Shown: positions 1-7,052 of the stretch, one piece after another
Position numbering within the stretch: the stretch's first letter is position 1
Layout of the letters: every line of letters starts with the position of its first letter
From: Betaproteobacteria bacterium
GTDB lineage: Bacteria > Pseudomonadota > Gammaproteobacteria > Burkholderiales > JAHFRG01
Direction of reading: 5' to 3'
DNA length: 24,139 bases
NCBI GenBank assembly: GCA_023258935.1
Contig: JAHFRG010000001.1
Coordinates: 7,201 to 31,339 of the forward strand
Made by a program: the position numbers and the translations under genes
Notes under the pieces: generated by a model
Told to the model about the DNA's origin: nothing
Databases searched by the model: none
Seen by the model: the letters and a program-made list of their open reading frames with translations, nothing else

Positions 1-87
1 ACACGGAAGCGCCTGATGTGCTCGGTGAGCGAACCACCTTGAACCTAAGGTTCAAGATGTCGGCCTTGACGGCATTTGCGGGGGGCT
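1..87 (+). ncRNA. ssrS: 6S RNA, 3' half (5' part lies before the window)
   Basis: 6S RNA binds the sigma-70 RNA polymerase holoenzyme and mimics an open promoter, repressing many promoters in stationary phase. The 5' half is outside the window. The visible part has the segment CACCTTGAACC followed by AAGGTTCAAG (bases 35-56), which closely matches the corresponding region near the 3' end of E. coli 6S RNA, and a terminal GGCATTTGCGGGG-type strand that would close the long rod. Bases 38-56 form a 9+1+9 perfect dyad. An intrinsic terminator follows at 98-119, consistent with an independent transcript. The 3' end at about 87 is an estimate. The call rests on remembered family sequence, not on a covariance search. 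Confidence 0.8.
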
Positions 88-97
88 TTATCTCATG

Positions 98-119
98 ATG
101 CGGCTATGCCGCATTTTTT
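98..119 (+). terminator. Rho-independent terminator after 6S RNA
   Basis: A perfect 7-bp stem, ATGCGGC and GCCGCAT, with a TAT loop (bases 98-114) is followed directly by a run of five T. It lies just downstream of the 6S RNA and upstream of the EVE-domain gene, so it should separate the two transcripts. Confidence 0.85.
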
Positions 120-147
120 ATGCCCTGTGAACCCCTGATCAAGCCCC

Positions 148-609
148 ATGCGTTACTGGCTGATGAAATCGGAACCGACCGAATTCAGCGTAGACGATCT
201 TGCGGCGGCACCCGCAAAAACCACGGCCTGGTTTGGCGTGCGCAACTACCAGGCGCGTAATTTTATGCGTGACCAGATGCGAGTGGGTGACAAGGCTTTT
301 TTTTATCACTCTAACTGCGAAAAACCCGGAATTGCGGGAATCGCCGAAGTGTGCAAGCTCGCATATCCAGATGCAACCCAATATGACCGCGGTAGCAAGT
401 ATTACGATCAAAAGGCCACTGCTCAGAACCCGCGCTGGTTTAACGTTGATGTGAGACTGGTGCGGAAGACACATTTCGTCAGCATCAAGAAACTGCGCAG
501 TTACCGCGACCTCGCGAACATGCGCGTTCTGCAAAAAGGCAACCGCCTCTCCATCACTCCGGTGGATCCGAGAGAGTGGGAGTTCATCACCCGTGTTCTC
601 CTGAAGTGA
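148..609 (+). CDS. EVE domain-containing protein (Thyn1-like)
   Basis: A 153-residue protein made of a single EVE domain, a PUA-like fold. Family members bind modified bases in nucleic acids; the target of this one is unknown. Recognisable family segments are the N-terminal YWLMKSEPTEFS (residues 3-14), TAWFGVRNYQARNFMR (about 26-41), VGDKAFFYHSN and GIAGIAEV, and a C-terminal TPVDPREWEFI. The length is normal for the stand-alone family found in proteobacteria (human homologue THYN1). The ATG at 148 directly precedes the conserved N-terminus, but no strong Shine-Dalgarno sequence is visible. It follows the 6S RNA terminator and is 40 bp upstream of the TauE-like gene on the same strand. Confidence 0.9.
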   Translation: MRYWLMKSEPTEFSVDDLAAAPAKTTAWFGVRNYQARNFMRDQMRVGDKAFFYHSNCEKPGIAGIAEVCKLAYPDATQYDRGSKYYDQKATAQNPRWFNVDVRLVRKTHFVSIKKLRSYRDLANMRVLQKGNRLSITPVDPREWEFITRVLLK

Positions 610-649
610 ACACGCCGATTCACACCCGCCTTAACGCAAAGGCCTGACG

Positions 650-1444
650 ATGGAATGGTGGGCCGCTTATCTTGCGGTTGGTGCGCTGGCGGGTTTTCTC
701 GCAGGATTGCTGGGTGTTGGCGGCGGTTTTGTCATCGTTCCCTCACTTATCTTCCTCTTCAACTCGCAGCATTTTCCGCAAACTAATTTAGTGCATCTTG
801 CGCTTGGCACGTCGCTGGCGAGCATCATGTTCACTTCGGTGTCTAGCCTTCGCGCCCATCACGCACACGGTGCGGTGAACTGGAAGATCGTGCGCCGCAT
901 CACTCCCGGCATCGTCATTGGCACGCTTCTGGGATCAGTATTCGCTGCCATGCTTTCGAGCTCCGTCCTGGCGTTGTTTTTTGCGGTGTTCGTCTTTTTC
1001 GCCGCCACCCAGATTTTGCTCGACATCAAACCCAAGCCCCACCGGCAGTTGCCCGGCAGTGTCGGTACGTTCCTTGTGGGAATCATAATCGGCTTCATTT
1101 TCAGCTTCGTCGGGGGCGGCGGCGCGGTATTGTCGATTCCATTCATGCTTTACTGCAATATAAAAACTCATGACGCTATCGGCACCTCGGCGGCAATCGG
1201 TTTCCCCATCGCCGTCTCCGGCGCTGTGGGCTACATCTTTACTGGATTGGCCCAAGCCAGTCTGCCCCCGCATAGCCTAGGTTTTGTTTATCTGCCGGCG
1301 CTGCTGGGGCTGATGGTAACGAGCGTGCTCACTGCACCCTATGGGGTCAAGCTCGCACACCGCCTGCCGGTTGAACGGCTTAAAAAAATCTTTGCCATTT
1401 TCCTTTATATCATCGCCGCCAAAATGCTGGTGGGGCTGTCTTAG
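650..1444 (+). CDS. TauE/SafE (DUF81) family membrane permease
   Basis: A 264-residue integral inner-membrane protein of the sulfite exporter TauE/SafE family, whose members are proposed to export sulfite, sulfoacetate or other organosulfur anions. The protein is a series of hydrophobic segments. It shows the two family repeats, each with a glycine-rich motif near a helix start: GFLAGLLGVGGGFVIVPSL (about residues 15-33) and GFIFSFVGGGGAVLSIPFML (about 148-167). The ATG at 650 has AAGG about 8 bases upstream. The stop codon overlaps the stop of the convergent sua5 gene by 4 bases, leaving no room for a separate terminator. The transported substrate cannot be read from the sequence; a sulfur compound is only a family-level guess. 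Confidence 0.85.
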   Translation: MEWWAAYLAVGALAGFLAGLLGVGGGFVIVPSLIFLFNSQHFPQTNLVHLALGTSLASIMFTSVSSLRAHHAHGAVNWKIVRRITPGIVIGTLLGSVFAAMLSSSVLALFFAVFVFFAATQILLDIKPKPHRQLPGSVGTFLVGIIIGFIFSFVGGGGAVLSIPFMLYCNIKTHDAIGTSAAIGFPIAVSGAVGYIFTGLAQASLPPHSLGFVYLPALLGLMVTSVLTAPYGVKLAHRLPVERLKKIFAIFLYIIAAKMLVGLS

Positions 1445-2409
1445 AAATCCTCTTTGGATACCGCCGCCTTAACCAAGCGGTCGCGCACTGCATCCCATGC
1501 TTCTCCCGGCGGTACTTGCTCAACCAGAATTACGTCATACTTCGATTGATCGAGGCGACGCAAATTGGCGTAAAGCTCGCGGGCATAGCCGGCCGCATGT
1601 GATGGCGCTGCAAACCAGGCGATATTCGCACCAGCAATCGGCGCATGATGGTATGCAAGAACTGCTGCTCGTTTGCCCTGTGCGCTGAAACGATGGACAG
1701 TCTCAGCCAAAGCCTTACCTGAAACAACCTGCAAGGGTGTCTGCGGCGCATAATGGACTGAAAGCATCCCCGGCGCGCGCGGTGACAAAGGCCCGGGTTG
1801 CGCCAATGGTCTCCCCAAAACTTCTTCAATCTCCGAAGCCGAGATCTTCCCCGGTCGCAGCAGGGTGGGTTGGCTGCCTGATAGATCAACAATGGTGGAC
1901 TCTATGCCAATGTCGCAGGAACCGCCATCCAATACCATATCCACTTGCTCGCCCAGCTCTGCACGCACATGCTCGGCTGTGGTTGGACTTATGCGGCCAA
2001 AGCGATTGGCTGAAGGCGCAGCGATTCCACTTGCAAAAGCTTGAAGCAGGGCATGCGCCACGGGATGCGCAGGAACACGCAAGCCCACTGTGTCCTGGCC
2101 GCCGGTAAGCGCATCAGGGACATTTTCTGCGCGGTGCAAAATCAACGTGAGGGGTCCGGGCCAGAATCGTTCGCCCAAGCGGTGGGCTGCAATGGGAATC
2201 TCTCTCACCCAACGCGCGAGATGTGAAGCATCGGGAAGATGGACGATGAGCGGATGATTTTGCGGCCTGCCTTTGGCGGCGAATATTTTTTTCACCGCAG
2301 CAGGATTCGAAGCATCGGCACCCAGACCGTATACCGTTTCAGTGGGAAACGCGACCAGTCCGCCCGTGCGTAGAATGGCTACGGCTTTTTCAATCTCATT
2401 GTTGGGCAT
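1441..2409 (-). CDS. sua5: L-threonylcarbamoyladenylate synthase (Sua5/YrdC type)
   Basis: Makes threonylcarbamoyl-AMP from threonine, bicarbonate and ATP, the first step of the t6A37 modification of ANN-decoding tRNAs. From the ATG at 2409 it has 322 residues, the length of the two-domain Sua5 form. The N-terminal YrdC domain shows GGLVAFPTETVYGLGADA and AKGRPQNHPLIVH; further on are IAAPSANRFGRISPT and GIESTIVDLS. The C-terminal Sua5 domain begins around LSPRAPGMLSVHYAPQTPL. The frame stays open upstream to a TTG at 2463, but those residues (KNPVNPVN...) are translated from the intergenic repeat, so the ATG before PNNEIEKAV is preferred. No Shine-Dalgarno is visible because the repeat reaches to within a few bases of this ATG. 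Last gene of the minus-strand series after purC. Confidence 0.92.
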   Translation of the reverse strand: MPNNEIEKAVAILRTGGLVAFPTETVYGLGADASNPAAVKKIFAAKGRPQNHPLIVHLPDASHLARWVREIPIAAHRLGERFWPGPLTLILHRAENVPDALTGGQDTVGLRVPAHPVAHALLQAFASGIAAPSANRFGRISPTTAEHVRAELGEQVDMVLDGGSCDIGIESTIVDLSGSQPTLLRPGKISASEIEEVLGRPLAQPGPLSPRAPGMLSVHYAPQTPLQVVSGKALAETVHRFSAQGKRAAVLAYHHAPIAGANIAWFAAPSHAAGYARELYANLRRLDQSKYDVILVEQVPPGEAWDAVRDRLVKAAVSKEDF

Positions 2410-2412
2410 TTG

Positions 2413-2565
2413 AGTTAACCGCGGAAAGAAACTTGAATTCACAGGATTAACAGGATTTTTCAAGATTTACAGGATTTAATCTTGTTAATCCCGCGAAATC
2501 CTGTGAATCCTGTCCATATGGTTTCGCTTTTTGTCTGCGCCTCGGCGCCTCTGCGGTTAAATAGA
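2413..2565. repeat. Compound intergenic inverted-repeat element between sua5 and purC
   Basis: The whole sua5-purC gap is a nested inverted repeat. The outer arms are TTAACCGC (2415-2422) and GCGGTTAA (2553-2560). The inner arms are ACAGGATTAACAGGATTT (2441-2458) and the reverse complement of a near-identical 18-mer at 2496-2513, matching at 17 of 18 positions. Between them are further CAGGATT/AATCCTG-like units. The right side also carries the CGCCTCGGCGCCTCTGCGG unit next to the outer arm. Units of both kinds occur as dispersed intergenic repeats in many environmental bacterial genomes (from memory). One side abuts the purC stop codon and the other lies 5 bp from the sua5 ATG. Confidence 0.8.
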
Positions 2566-2566
2566 T

Positions 2567-3490
2567 TTAATTGCCGGCAAGCAAGCGCAGCGCTTGGCGG
2601 TATTTTCCCGCGGTTTTTTCCAGCACGTCTGCAGGTAGCTGCGGTGCCGGCGGTTTTTTGTTCCAGTGCTGAGCTTCCAGCCAGTCGCGTACGAACTGCT
2701 TGTCAAAACTTGGTGGGCTCATTCCGGTCTGATATTGGTCTGCAGGCCAGAAACGCGAAGAGTCTGGAGTGAGCACTTCATCAATCAAATAAAGTTTGCC
2801 TGAATCGTCCAGTCCGAATTCAAACTTAGTGTCAGCGATGATAATGCCTTTTTTTGCAGCGTATTCTGCAGCTTCGGAATAGAGCCGGATGGATGTGTCT
2901 CGCACTTTTGCTGCGGTCTTTTTTCCCAAAAGCTTTTCAGCATCGGCAAAAGAGATGTTTTCGTCATGTGTTCCCGCAGGTGCCTTGGTGGAAGGGGTGA
3001 AAATCGGTTGTGGCAGTTTTTGCGCTTCTTTCAGGCCTGCGGGGAGGAGTATGCCGCAAACTTTGCCAGTCTTCAGATATTCCTTCCAGCCGGAGCCGAC
3101 AATATAACCGCGCACAATAGCTTCAACTGGTAAAGGTTTTAAGCGCCGCACCACAAAAGCGCGTCCTGCGATCTGCTCTCGCTCGCTGTCTTTCTTCACC
3201 ACCGATTCAGGAGCAACTCCGGTGAGATGATTGGATATGACATGACCGAGTTTGTGAAACCAGAAATTGGAAAGGGCGGTAAGCACTTTGCCTTTGCCGG
3301 GCACCGGGGTCGGCAAAACTACGTCAAATGCTGACAGGCGGTCGGTCTGGACAATTAACAACTTGTCTTCATCCACCGAGTAAATGTCGCGCACTTTACC
3401 GCGGTGCTGTAATGGGACGCTGGTAAGGTTGGATTGGAATAACAAAGTATCTGAGCGGGTCATTTTTTCTTGAGCGGTATTAACAGGCAT
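2567..3490 (-). CDS. purC: Phosphoribosylaminoimidazole-succinocarboxamide synthase (PurC)
   Basis: Catalyses ATP-dependent condensation of CAIR with aspartate to SAICAR in de novo purine synthesis. Family motifs are all present: HRGKVRDIYSVD near the N-terminus, DRLSAFDVVLPTPVPGKG, EAIVRGYIVGSGWKEY, APAGTHDENISF, and LIDEVLTPDSSRFWP towards the C-terminus. The length of about 307 residues fits the longer PurC form found in many proteobacteria. The ATG at 3490 shares its A with the purE TGA stop, so the two genes appear translationally coupled. A second ATG at 3463, before TRSDTLLF, has a weak AAGA upstream and could be the true start. The stop codon borders the intergenic repeat element. Confidence 0.95.
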   Translation of the reverse strand: MPVNTAQEKMTRSDTLLFQSNLTSVPLQHRGKVRDIYSVDEDKLLIVQTDRLSAFDVVLPTPVPGKGKVLTALSNFWFHKLGHVISNHLTGVAPESVVKKDSEREQIAGRAFVVRRLKPLPVEAIVRGYIVGSGWKEYLKTGKVCGILLPAGLKEAQKLPQPIFTPSTKAPAGTHDENISFADAEKLLGKKTAAKVRDTSIRLYSEAAEYAAKKGIIIADTKFEFGLDDSGKLYLIDEVLTPDSSRFWPADQYQTGMSPPSFDKQFVRDWLEAQHWNKKPPAPQLPADVLEKTAGKYRQALRLLAGN

Positions 3491-3987
3491 CAAGAAAGCT
3501 TGGATACGCTTGCTGCTTTTACCGCTTCGGCTTGAGCTTTGCGGAAATCCTGCAGTTGTTTTGCCAGCTTCGAGTCATTCAACGCAAATAGTGCAATAGC
3601 GAAAAGTCCGGCATTGGCAGCACCTGCCTCGCCGATGGCAAAGGTTGCAACCGGAACGCCCTTGGGCATCTGCACGATGGATAGCAGCGAATCCAGACCC
3701 TGGAGATGTTTTGACGGCATGGGCACGCCCAAAACCGGCAAAGTAGTTTTGGCGGCAATTACTCCTGCAAGATGCGCCGCGCCTCCGGCGCCGGCAATGA
3801 AGCATTTGATGCCCGCCGCAGCAGCGCTTTTAACATACTCATCCAGCATGTCGGGGGAGCGGTGCGCGGAGATTACCCGCACTTCATAGGGTACGCCGAA
3901 ATCCTCGAGCTGTTTTGCCGCGTGCTGCATCACTTCCCAGTCGCTTTTGCTTCCCATTACCACACTTAGCAGCGGCTTTTTGCTCAT
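3490..3987 (-). CDS. purE: N5-carboxyaminoimidazole ribonucleotide mutase (PurE class I)
   Basis: Converts N5-CAIR to CAIR, the step before PurC. The protein has 165 residues, normal for class I PurE. Key motifs are VVMGSKSDWEVMQ (phosphate-binding loop), VRVISAHRSPDML with the conserved SAHR, and AGAGGAAHLAGVIAA followed by TLPVLGVP. The ATG at 3987 has GGAG five bases upstream. It directly precedes purC with an overlapping stop/start. A 60-bp gap without a visible terminator separates it from cbbX upstream, so read-through from the RuBisCO genes is possible. The partner PurK is not in the window. Confidence 0.96.
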   Translation of the reverse strand: MSKKPLLSVVMGSKSDWEVMQHAAKQLEDFGVPYEVRVISAHRSPDMLDEYVKSAAAAGIKCFIAGAGGAAHLAGVIAAKTTLPVLGVPMPSKHLQGLDSLLSIVQMPKGVPVATFAIGEAGAANAGLFAIALFALNDSKLAKQLQDFRKAQAEAVKAASVSKLS

Positions 3988-4047
3988 TTATGCTCCAGGT
4001 CTCGTCTTAAAAAACACGAATTTTACACTATCACCGCGAGCTTCACT

Positions 4048-4998
4048 TTATTTGATCGCGCCCTGCCTCACCGCGGCTTTATCATCAGGCAAGCCTTCCT
4101 TGAATACGCGGCTTGCCAGTATATCTTCGGCTTCAATGGTCACAAGGTCGTTCTTGGTGAGCTTCGCTTGATTGCGCGCGAACAGGCGGTTTGCCTGGCG
4201 CAGCCGCGCGCGGTCAAGTGCATTCCTCATACTGCGCGCGTTCGCGAAATGGGGCATCTGCATGCGTCTCAGGATGTAATCCTGAAATGCTTTTTCGGCT
4301 TGCGCACTGAAATAGTATTGTTGCCGCTCGAGCATCAGCTTCGCGATAGAGAGCAATTCTTGCGGCGAGTAATCGGGGAAATCCAGATGGTGCGCAATCC
4401 GCGAAGACATGCCGGGATTGCTCCGGAAAAATTCTTCCATGCGGTCTTTGTAGCCAGCGAGTATCACCACTAGGTCTTCACGCTGGTTCTCCATGACTTG
4501 AAGCAGAATTTCAATTGTCTCCTGGCCATAGTCACGCTCGTTTTCTGCACGGTACAGGTAATACGCCTCGTCTATGAACAATACCCCGCCCATGGCTTTT
4601 TTCAGCACTTCCCTGGTCTTGGGCGCGGTATGCCCGATGTATTGCCCCACCAGATCGTCACGTGTGACCGCAACCAGATGGCCTTTGCGCACGTAACCCA
4701 AGCGGTGGAGGATCTCCGCCATGCGCATCGCCACGGTGGTCTTGCCGGTGCCGGAATTGCCGGTGAAGGACATGTGCAGGGAGGGCGCCCCGGAAGTCAA
4801 GCCCAGCCCCTTGCGTAACCGGTCAACCAAGAGGAGTGCCGCGATCTCGCGGATGCGGGTTTTTACCGGTTTAAGGCCAATCAACTCGCGGTCGAGTTGG
4901 TCGAGGACTTCCTGGATGCGCGAATCGCGAAACGCTCCTGCCAGATCTACCGGTGTATCATCAGGTAGATTCTGTGGGATGCCGCTGTCCGGATTCAT
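4048..4998 (-). CDS. cbbX: Red-type RuBisCO activase CbbX (AAA+)
   Basis: A AAA+ motor that removes tight-binding sugar phosphates from red-type RuBisCO by transiently pulling on the large-subunit C-terminus. The 316-residue protein shows Walker A GNSGTGKT (residues 80-87), pore-loop segment GQYIGHTAP (about 118-126, with Tyr120) and Walker B LFIDEAYYLY (about 140-149). Sensor-type segments follow, including VILAGYKDRMEEFF. It lies 20 bp downstream of cbbS, as expected for form IC operons. The ATG at 4998 precedes the typical acidic N-terminus; only a weak AAAGA precedes it. Together with the cbbL/cbbS types, the assignment to CbbX rather than CbbQ or another AAA+ protein is firm. Confidence 0.96.
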   Translation of the reverse strand: MNPDSGIPQNLPDDTPVDLAGAFRDSRIQEVLDQLDRELIGLKPVKTRIREIAALLLVDRLRKGLGLTSGAPSLHMSFTGNSGTGKTTVAMRMAEILHRLGYVRKGHLVAVTRDDLVGQYIGHTAPKTREVLKKAMGGVLFIDEAYYLYRAENERDYGQETIEILLQVMENQREDLVVILAGYKDRMEEFFRSNPGMSSRIAHHLDFPDYSPQELLSIAKLMLERQQYYFSAQAEKAFQDYILRRMQMPHFANARSMRNALDRARLRQANRLFARNQAKLTKNDLVTIEAEDILASRVFKEGLPDDKAAVRQGAIK

Positions 4999-5018
4999 GA
5001 GTATCTTTGAGATAGGCC

Positions 5019-5441
5019 CTAGTCTTTGTAGCGCTCGCCCTTGGGTTTCTCAGTGGCGTAGCTGTGCAGCGTGTAGCGGATGCGTCGCCCCGGGCCTTCC
5101 TCGCGCAGTACCTGGAAACCGGGCTCGTGCTTGGGACGATTGACGATGAAGGAAAGGCGCACGGTTTCCCAGCCGCGCGTTGAGTCGAATCCGTTTACCC
5201 GCACATAGTGATTGGGATAGGCTTTGCGGCATTGATTGATCTCGTGCATGATGCCCGCCGCGTCTTTCATATCAAACATCGGCATTCCCCACATTTCCCA
5301 ATAAGTGTTACGCGGGTGCGGGTCGTCAGTGAATTCCACGCTCACCGCCCAGTTGTTCTTAAGGCAATACTCAACTTGCGCGCTGATTTCGCTGTCGGAA
5401 AAATCCGGCAGGAAAGAAAAAGTGCCCTGGGTGATTCTCAT
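5019..5441 (-). CDS. cbbS: RuBisCO small subunit, red-like form IC
   Basis: Small subunit of form I ribulose-1,5-bisphosphate carboxylase/oxygenase; eight copies cap the L8 core. At 140 residues it has the long C-terminal extension of red-type small subunits, here from about GFQVLREEGPGRRIRYTLHS onwards, which in red-type enzymes forms a hairpin in the central channel. Family segments include MRITQGTFSFLPDF at the N-terminus, WAVSVEFTDDPHPRNTYWEMWG and YVRVNGFDSTRGWE. The ATG at 5441 has a strong AAGGGGAG six bases upstream. Only 12 bp separate it from the cbbL stop, so the two are surely co-transcribed. Confidence 0.97.
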   Translation of the reverse strand: MRITQGTFSFLPDFSDSEISAQVEYCLKNNWAVSVEFTDDPHPRNTYWEMWGMPMFDMKDAAGIMHEINQCRKAYPNHYVRVNGFDSTRGWETVRLSFIVNRPKHEPGFQVLREEGPGRRIRYTLHSYATEKPKGERYKD

Positions 5442-5453
5442 GATCGGCTCCCC

Positions 5454-6917
5454 TTAAACGCTTACTGTGGGTGTAGGCACAAAGTCTGCGGTATCGGTAG
5501 GGGTGTAGTTGAACGTGATGTCTTTCCACACCTCTAGCGCGGCTTTCAGTGGCGCGCACGATTTCGCCGCCTTTTCGAGAATCTGCGTGCCCTCGTTCCA
5601 GATGTCCTTGCCTTCGTTGCGCGCCTGAATTATCGCTTCCAGCGCCACACGGTTGGCAGTCGCGCCCGCATGGACACCCATCGGATGGCCGATGGTGCCG
5701 CCGCCAAACTGCAGCACCACATCTTCGCCCAGATAGTGAATCAATTGGTGCATTTGCCCGGCGTGAATTCCGCCAGACGCCACCGGCATGACTTTGCGCA
5801 AGCCCGCCCAGTCCTGCTCGAAGAAAATGCCACGCTGCAAATCAACCGGATTGTGAGGCTCGCGCAGGACATTGTAGAAACCCTGCACCATATTAGGATC
5901 GCCTTCGAGCTTGCCCACCACGGTGCCGGCGTGAATGTGATCCACCCCCGCCATGCGCATCCATTTGGAAATCACGCGGAAGCTGATGCCATGGGTTTTC
6001 TGGCGCGTATAGGTGCCGTGCCCCGCGCGGTGCAGATGGAGGATCATGTCGTTCTTGCGTGCCCACTTGGAAATGGATTGAATCGCGGTGTAGCCGATGA
6101 CAAGGTCTATCATCACGATGCACGAGCCCAGTTCTTTGGCGAACTCGGCGCGTTCATACATGTCCTCCATGGTCGCGGCGGTGATATTGAGATAATGCCC
6201 TTTGACTTCGCCGGTCTCGGCGGAAGCGCGGTTTACCGCTTCCATGCAATACAAATAGCGGTCGCGCCAGTGCATGAACGGCTGCGAATTGATGTTCTCG
6301 TCGTCTTTTACGAAATCGAGACCACCTTTCAATGCTTCATACACTACGCGCCCGTAGTTTTTGCCTGAAAGCCCCAATTTCGGTTTGGTCGTTGCGCCGA
6401 GTAACGGCCGGCCGAATTTATCCAGCCGCTCGCGTTCCACCACGATGCCGGTGGGAGGGCCATCGAAAGTTTTTAGGTAGGCGACCGGCATGCGCATGTC
6501 TTCCAGGCGCAGCGCTTTGAGCGGCTTGAAGCCGAACACGTTGCCGATAATGGAAGCGGTGAGATTGGCAATTGAACCCGGCTCGAATAAATCCAGGTCG
6601 TAAGCAATGTAGGCGAAAAACTGCCCGGGACTGTTGGGTACGGCATCCACGCGGTAAGCCTTGGCGCGGTACGCTTCGCAGGCAGTCAAACGATCGGTCC
6701 AAACCACAGTCCAGGTGGCGGTGGAAGATTCACCCGCCACCGCAGCAGCGGCTTCCTCGGGGTCAACACCTTCCTGCGGCGTGATGCGGAACAGTGCAAT
6801 AAGGTCGGTATCCTTGGGCACATAGCCGGGTTCCCAGTACCCCATAGTCTTGTAGGGTATGACTCCCGCCTTATAGCGCTCTTTGCCTTTGATCGTTCCT
6901 GCACCCCGCCCACCCAT
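5454..6917 (-). CDS. cbbL: RuBisCO large subunit, form IC (red-like)
   Basis: Catalytic subunit of RuBisCO, fixing CO2 onto ribulose-1,5-bisphosphate. Using the ATG at 6917 the protein has 487 residues, normal for form IC. Active-site segments are all present: TTKPKLGLS (Lys178), GGLDFVKDDENINSQPF (carbamylated Lys at about 204), HLHRAGHG, and loop 6 GTVVGKLEGD (Lys336). The reading frame extends upstream to a TTG at 6944, but AAGGAG at 6924-6929 lies six bases before the 6917 ATG and would be at zero spacing from the 6923 ATG, so 6917 is chosen. First gene of cbbL-cbbS-cbbX, divergent from cbbR. Form IC is called from sequence type, the red-type small subunit and the presence of CbbX. Confidence 0.97.
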   Translation of the reverse strand: MGGRGAGTIKGKERYKAGVIPYKTMGYWEPGYVPKDTDLIALFRITPQEGVDPEEAAAAVAGESSTATWTVVWTDRLTACEAYRAKAYRVDAVPNSPGQFFAYIAYDLDLFEPGSIANLTASIIGNVFGFKPLKALRLEDMRMPVAYLKTFDGPPTGIVVERERLDKFGRPLLGATTKPKLGLSGKNYGRVVYEALKGGLDFVKDDENINSQPFMHWRDRYLYCMEAVNRASAETGEVKGHYLNITAATMEDMYERAEFAKELGSCIVMIDLVIGYTAIQSISKWARKNDMILHLHRAGHGTYTRQKTHGISFRVISKWMRMAGVDHIHAGTVVGKLEGDPNMVQGFYNVLREPHNPVDLQRGIFFEQDWAGLRKVMPVASGGIHAGQMHQLIHYLGEDVVLQFGGGTIGHPMGVHAGATANRVALEAIIQARNEGKDIWNEGTQILEKAAKSCAPLKAALEVWKDITFNYTPTDTADFVPTPTVSV

Positions 6918-6923
6918 GACCAT

Positions 6924-6929
6924 CTCCTT
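6924..6929 (-). promoter_or_regulatory. Ribosome binding site deciding the cbbL start
   Basis: On the minus strand AAGGAG is followed by ATGGTC and then the ATG at 6917. The spacing of six bases is ideal for that ATG, while the nearer ATG at 6923 directly abuts the AAGGAG. This sets the cbbL start nine codons inside the longest open frame. Confidence 0.75.
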
Positions 6930-6965
6930 GAAAATGCCGCTCAAACAAGATAATGGTACGCCAAA

Positions 6966-6982
6966 TAACTATAAATGATAGT
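6966..6982. promoter_or_regulatory. Candidate CbbR operator, site 1
   Basis: ACTAT-AAATG-ATAGT (6968-6982) is a perfect 5-bp inverted repeat. Overlapping it, TAA-N7-TGA (6966-6978) fits the TNA-N7/8-TNA (T-N11-A) pattern known for CbbR and other LysR-type regulators. It is about 50 bp from the cbbL start and 71 bp from the cbbR start. Confidence 0.5.
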
Positions 6983-6998
6983 CAGGTGTTTTGATTGT

Positions 6999-7019
6999 TA
7001 TAATAAGATTTTTATTATA
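6999..7019. promoter_or_regulatory. Candidate CbbR operator, site 2
   Basis: TATAATAA-GATTT-TTATTATA is a perfect 8-bp inverted repeat with a 5-bp centre. It contains TAA-N8-TTA (7001-7014), again fitting the CbbR TNA-N7/8-TNA pattern. It lies about 35 bp from site 1, roughly three helical turns, so two CbbR dimers could bind on the same face. It might also contribute -10-like sequence. Confidence 0.5.
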
Positions 7020-7052
7020 GTATTAAGCAAGTTACATTACGGGTTTTTCCCC

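Larger units (their letters stand above)
6930..7052. promoter_or_regulatory. cbbL-cbbR divergent control region
   Basis: AT-rich intergenic region between the divergent cbbL and cbbR starts, much richer in A+T than the flanking genes. It must hold the promoters of both genes, and it contains two dyad symmetries of LysR type, entered separately. No clear consensus -35/-10 pair stands out on either strand, as expected for an activator-dependent cbb promoter. No transcription start can be assigned from the sequence. Confidence 0.7.

Noticed and set aside
139..534. An open frame antisense to the EVE-domain gene
   Set aside because: The + strand frame matches the EVE family along its whole length, so this is a shadow.
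2410..2463. An N-terminal extension of Sua5 starting at TTG 2463
   Set aside because: The added residues are translated from the intergenic repeat and match nothing in the family; the ATG at 2409 gives the expected N-terminus.
5670..6368. A 232-codon open frame antisense to cbbL
   Set aside because: It lies entirely over the well-supported cbbL gene, resembles no family I know, and is His-rich as expected for a shadow frame of a GC-biased gene.
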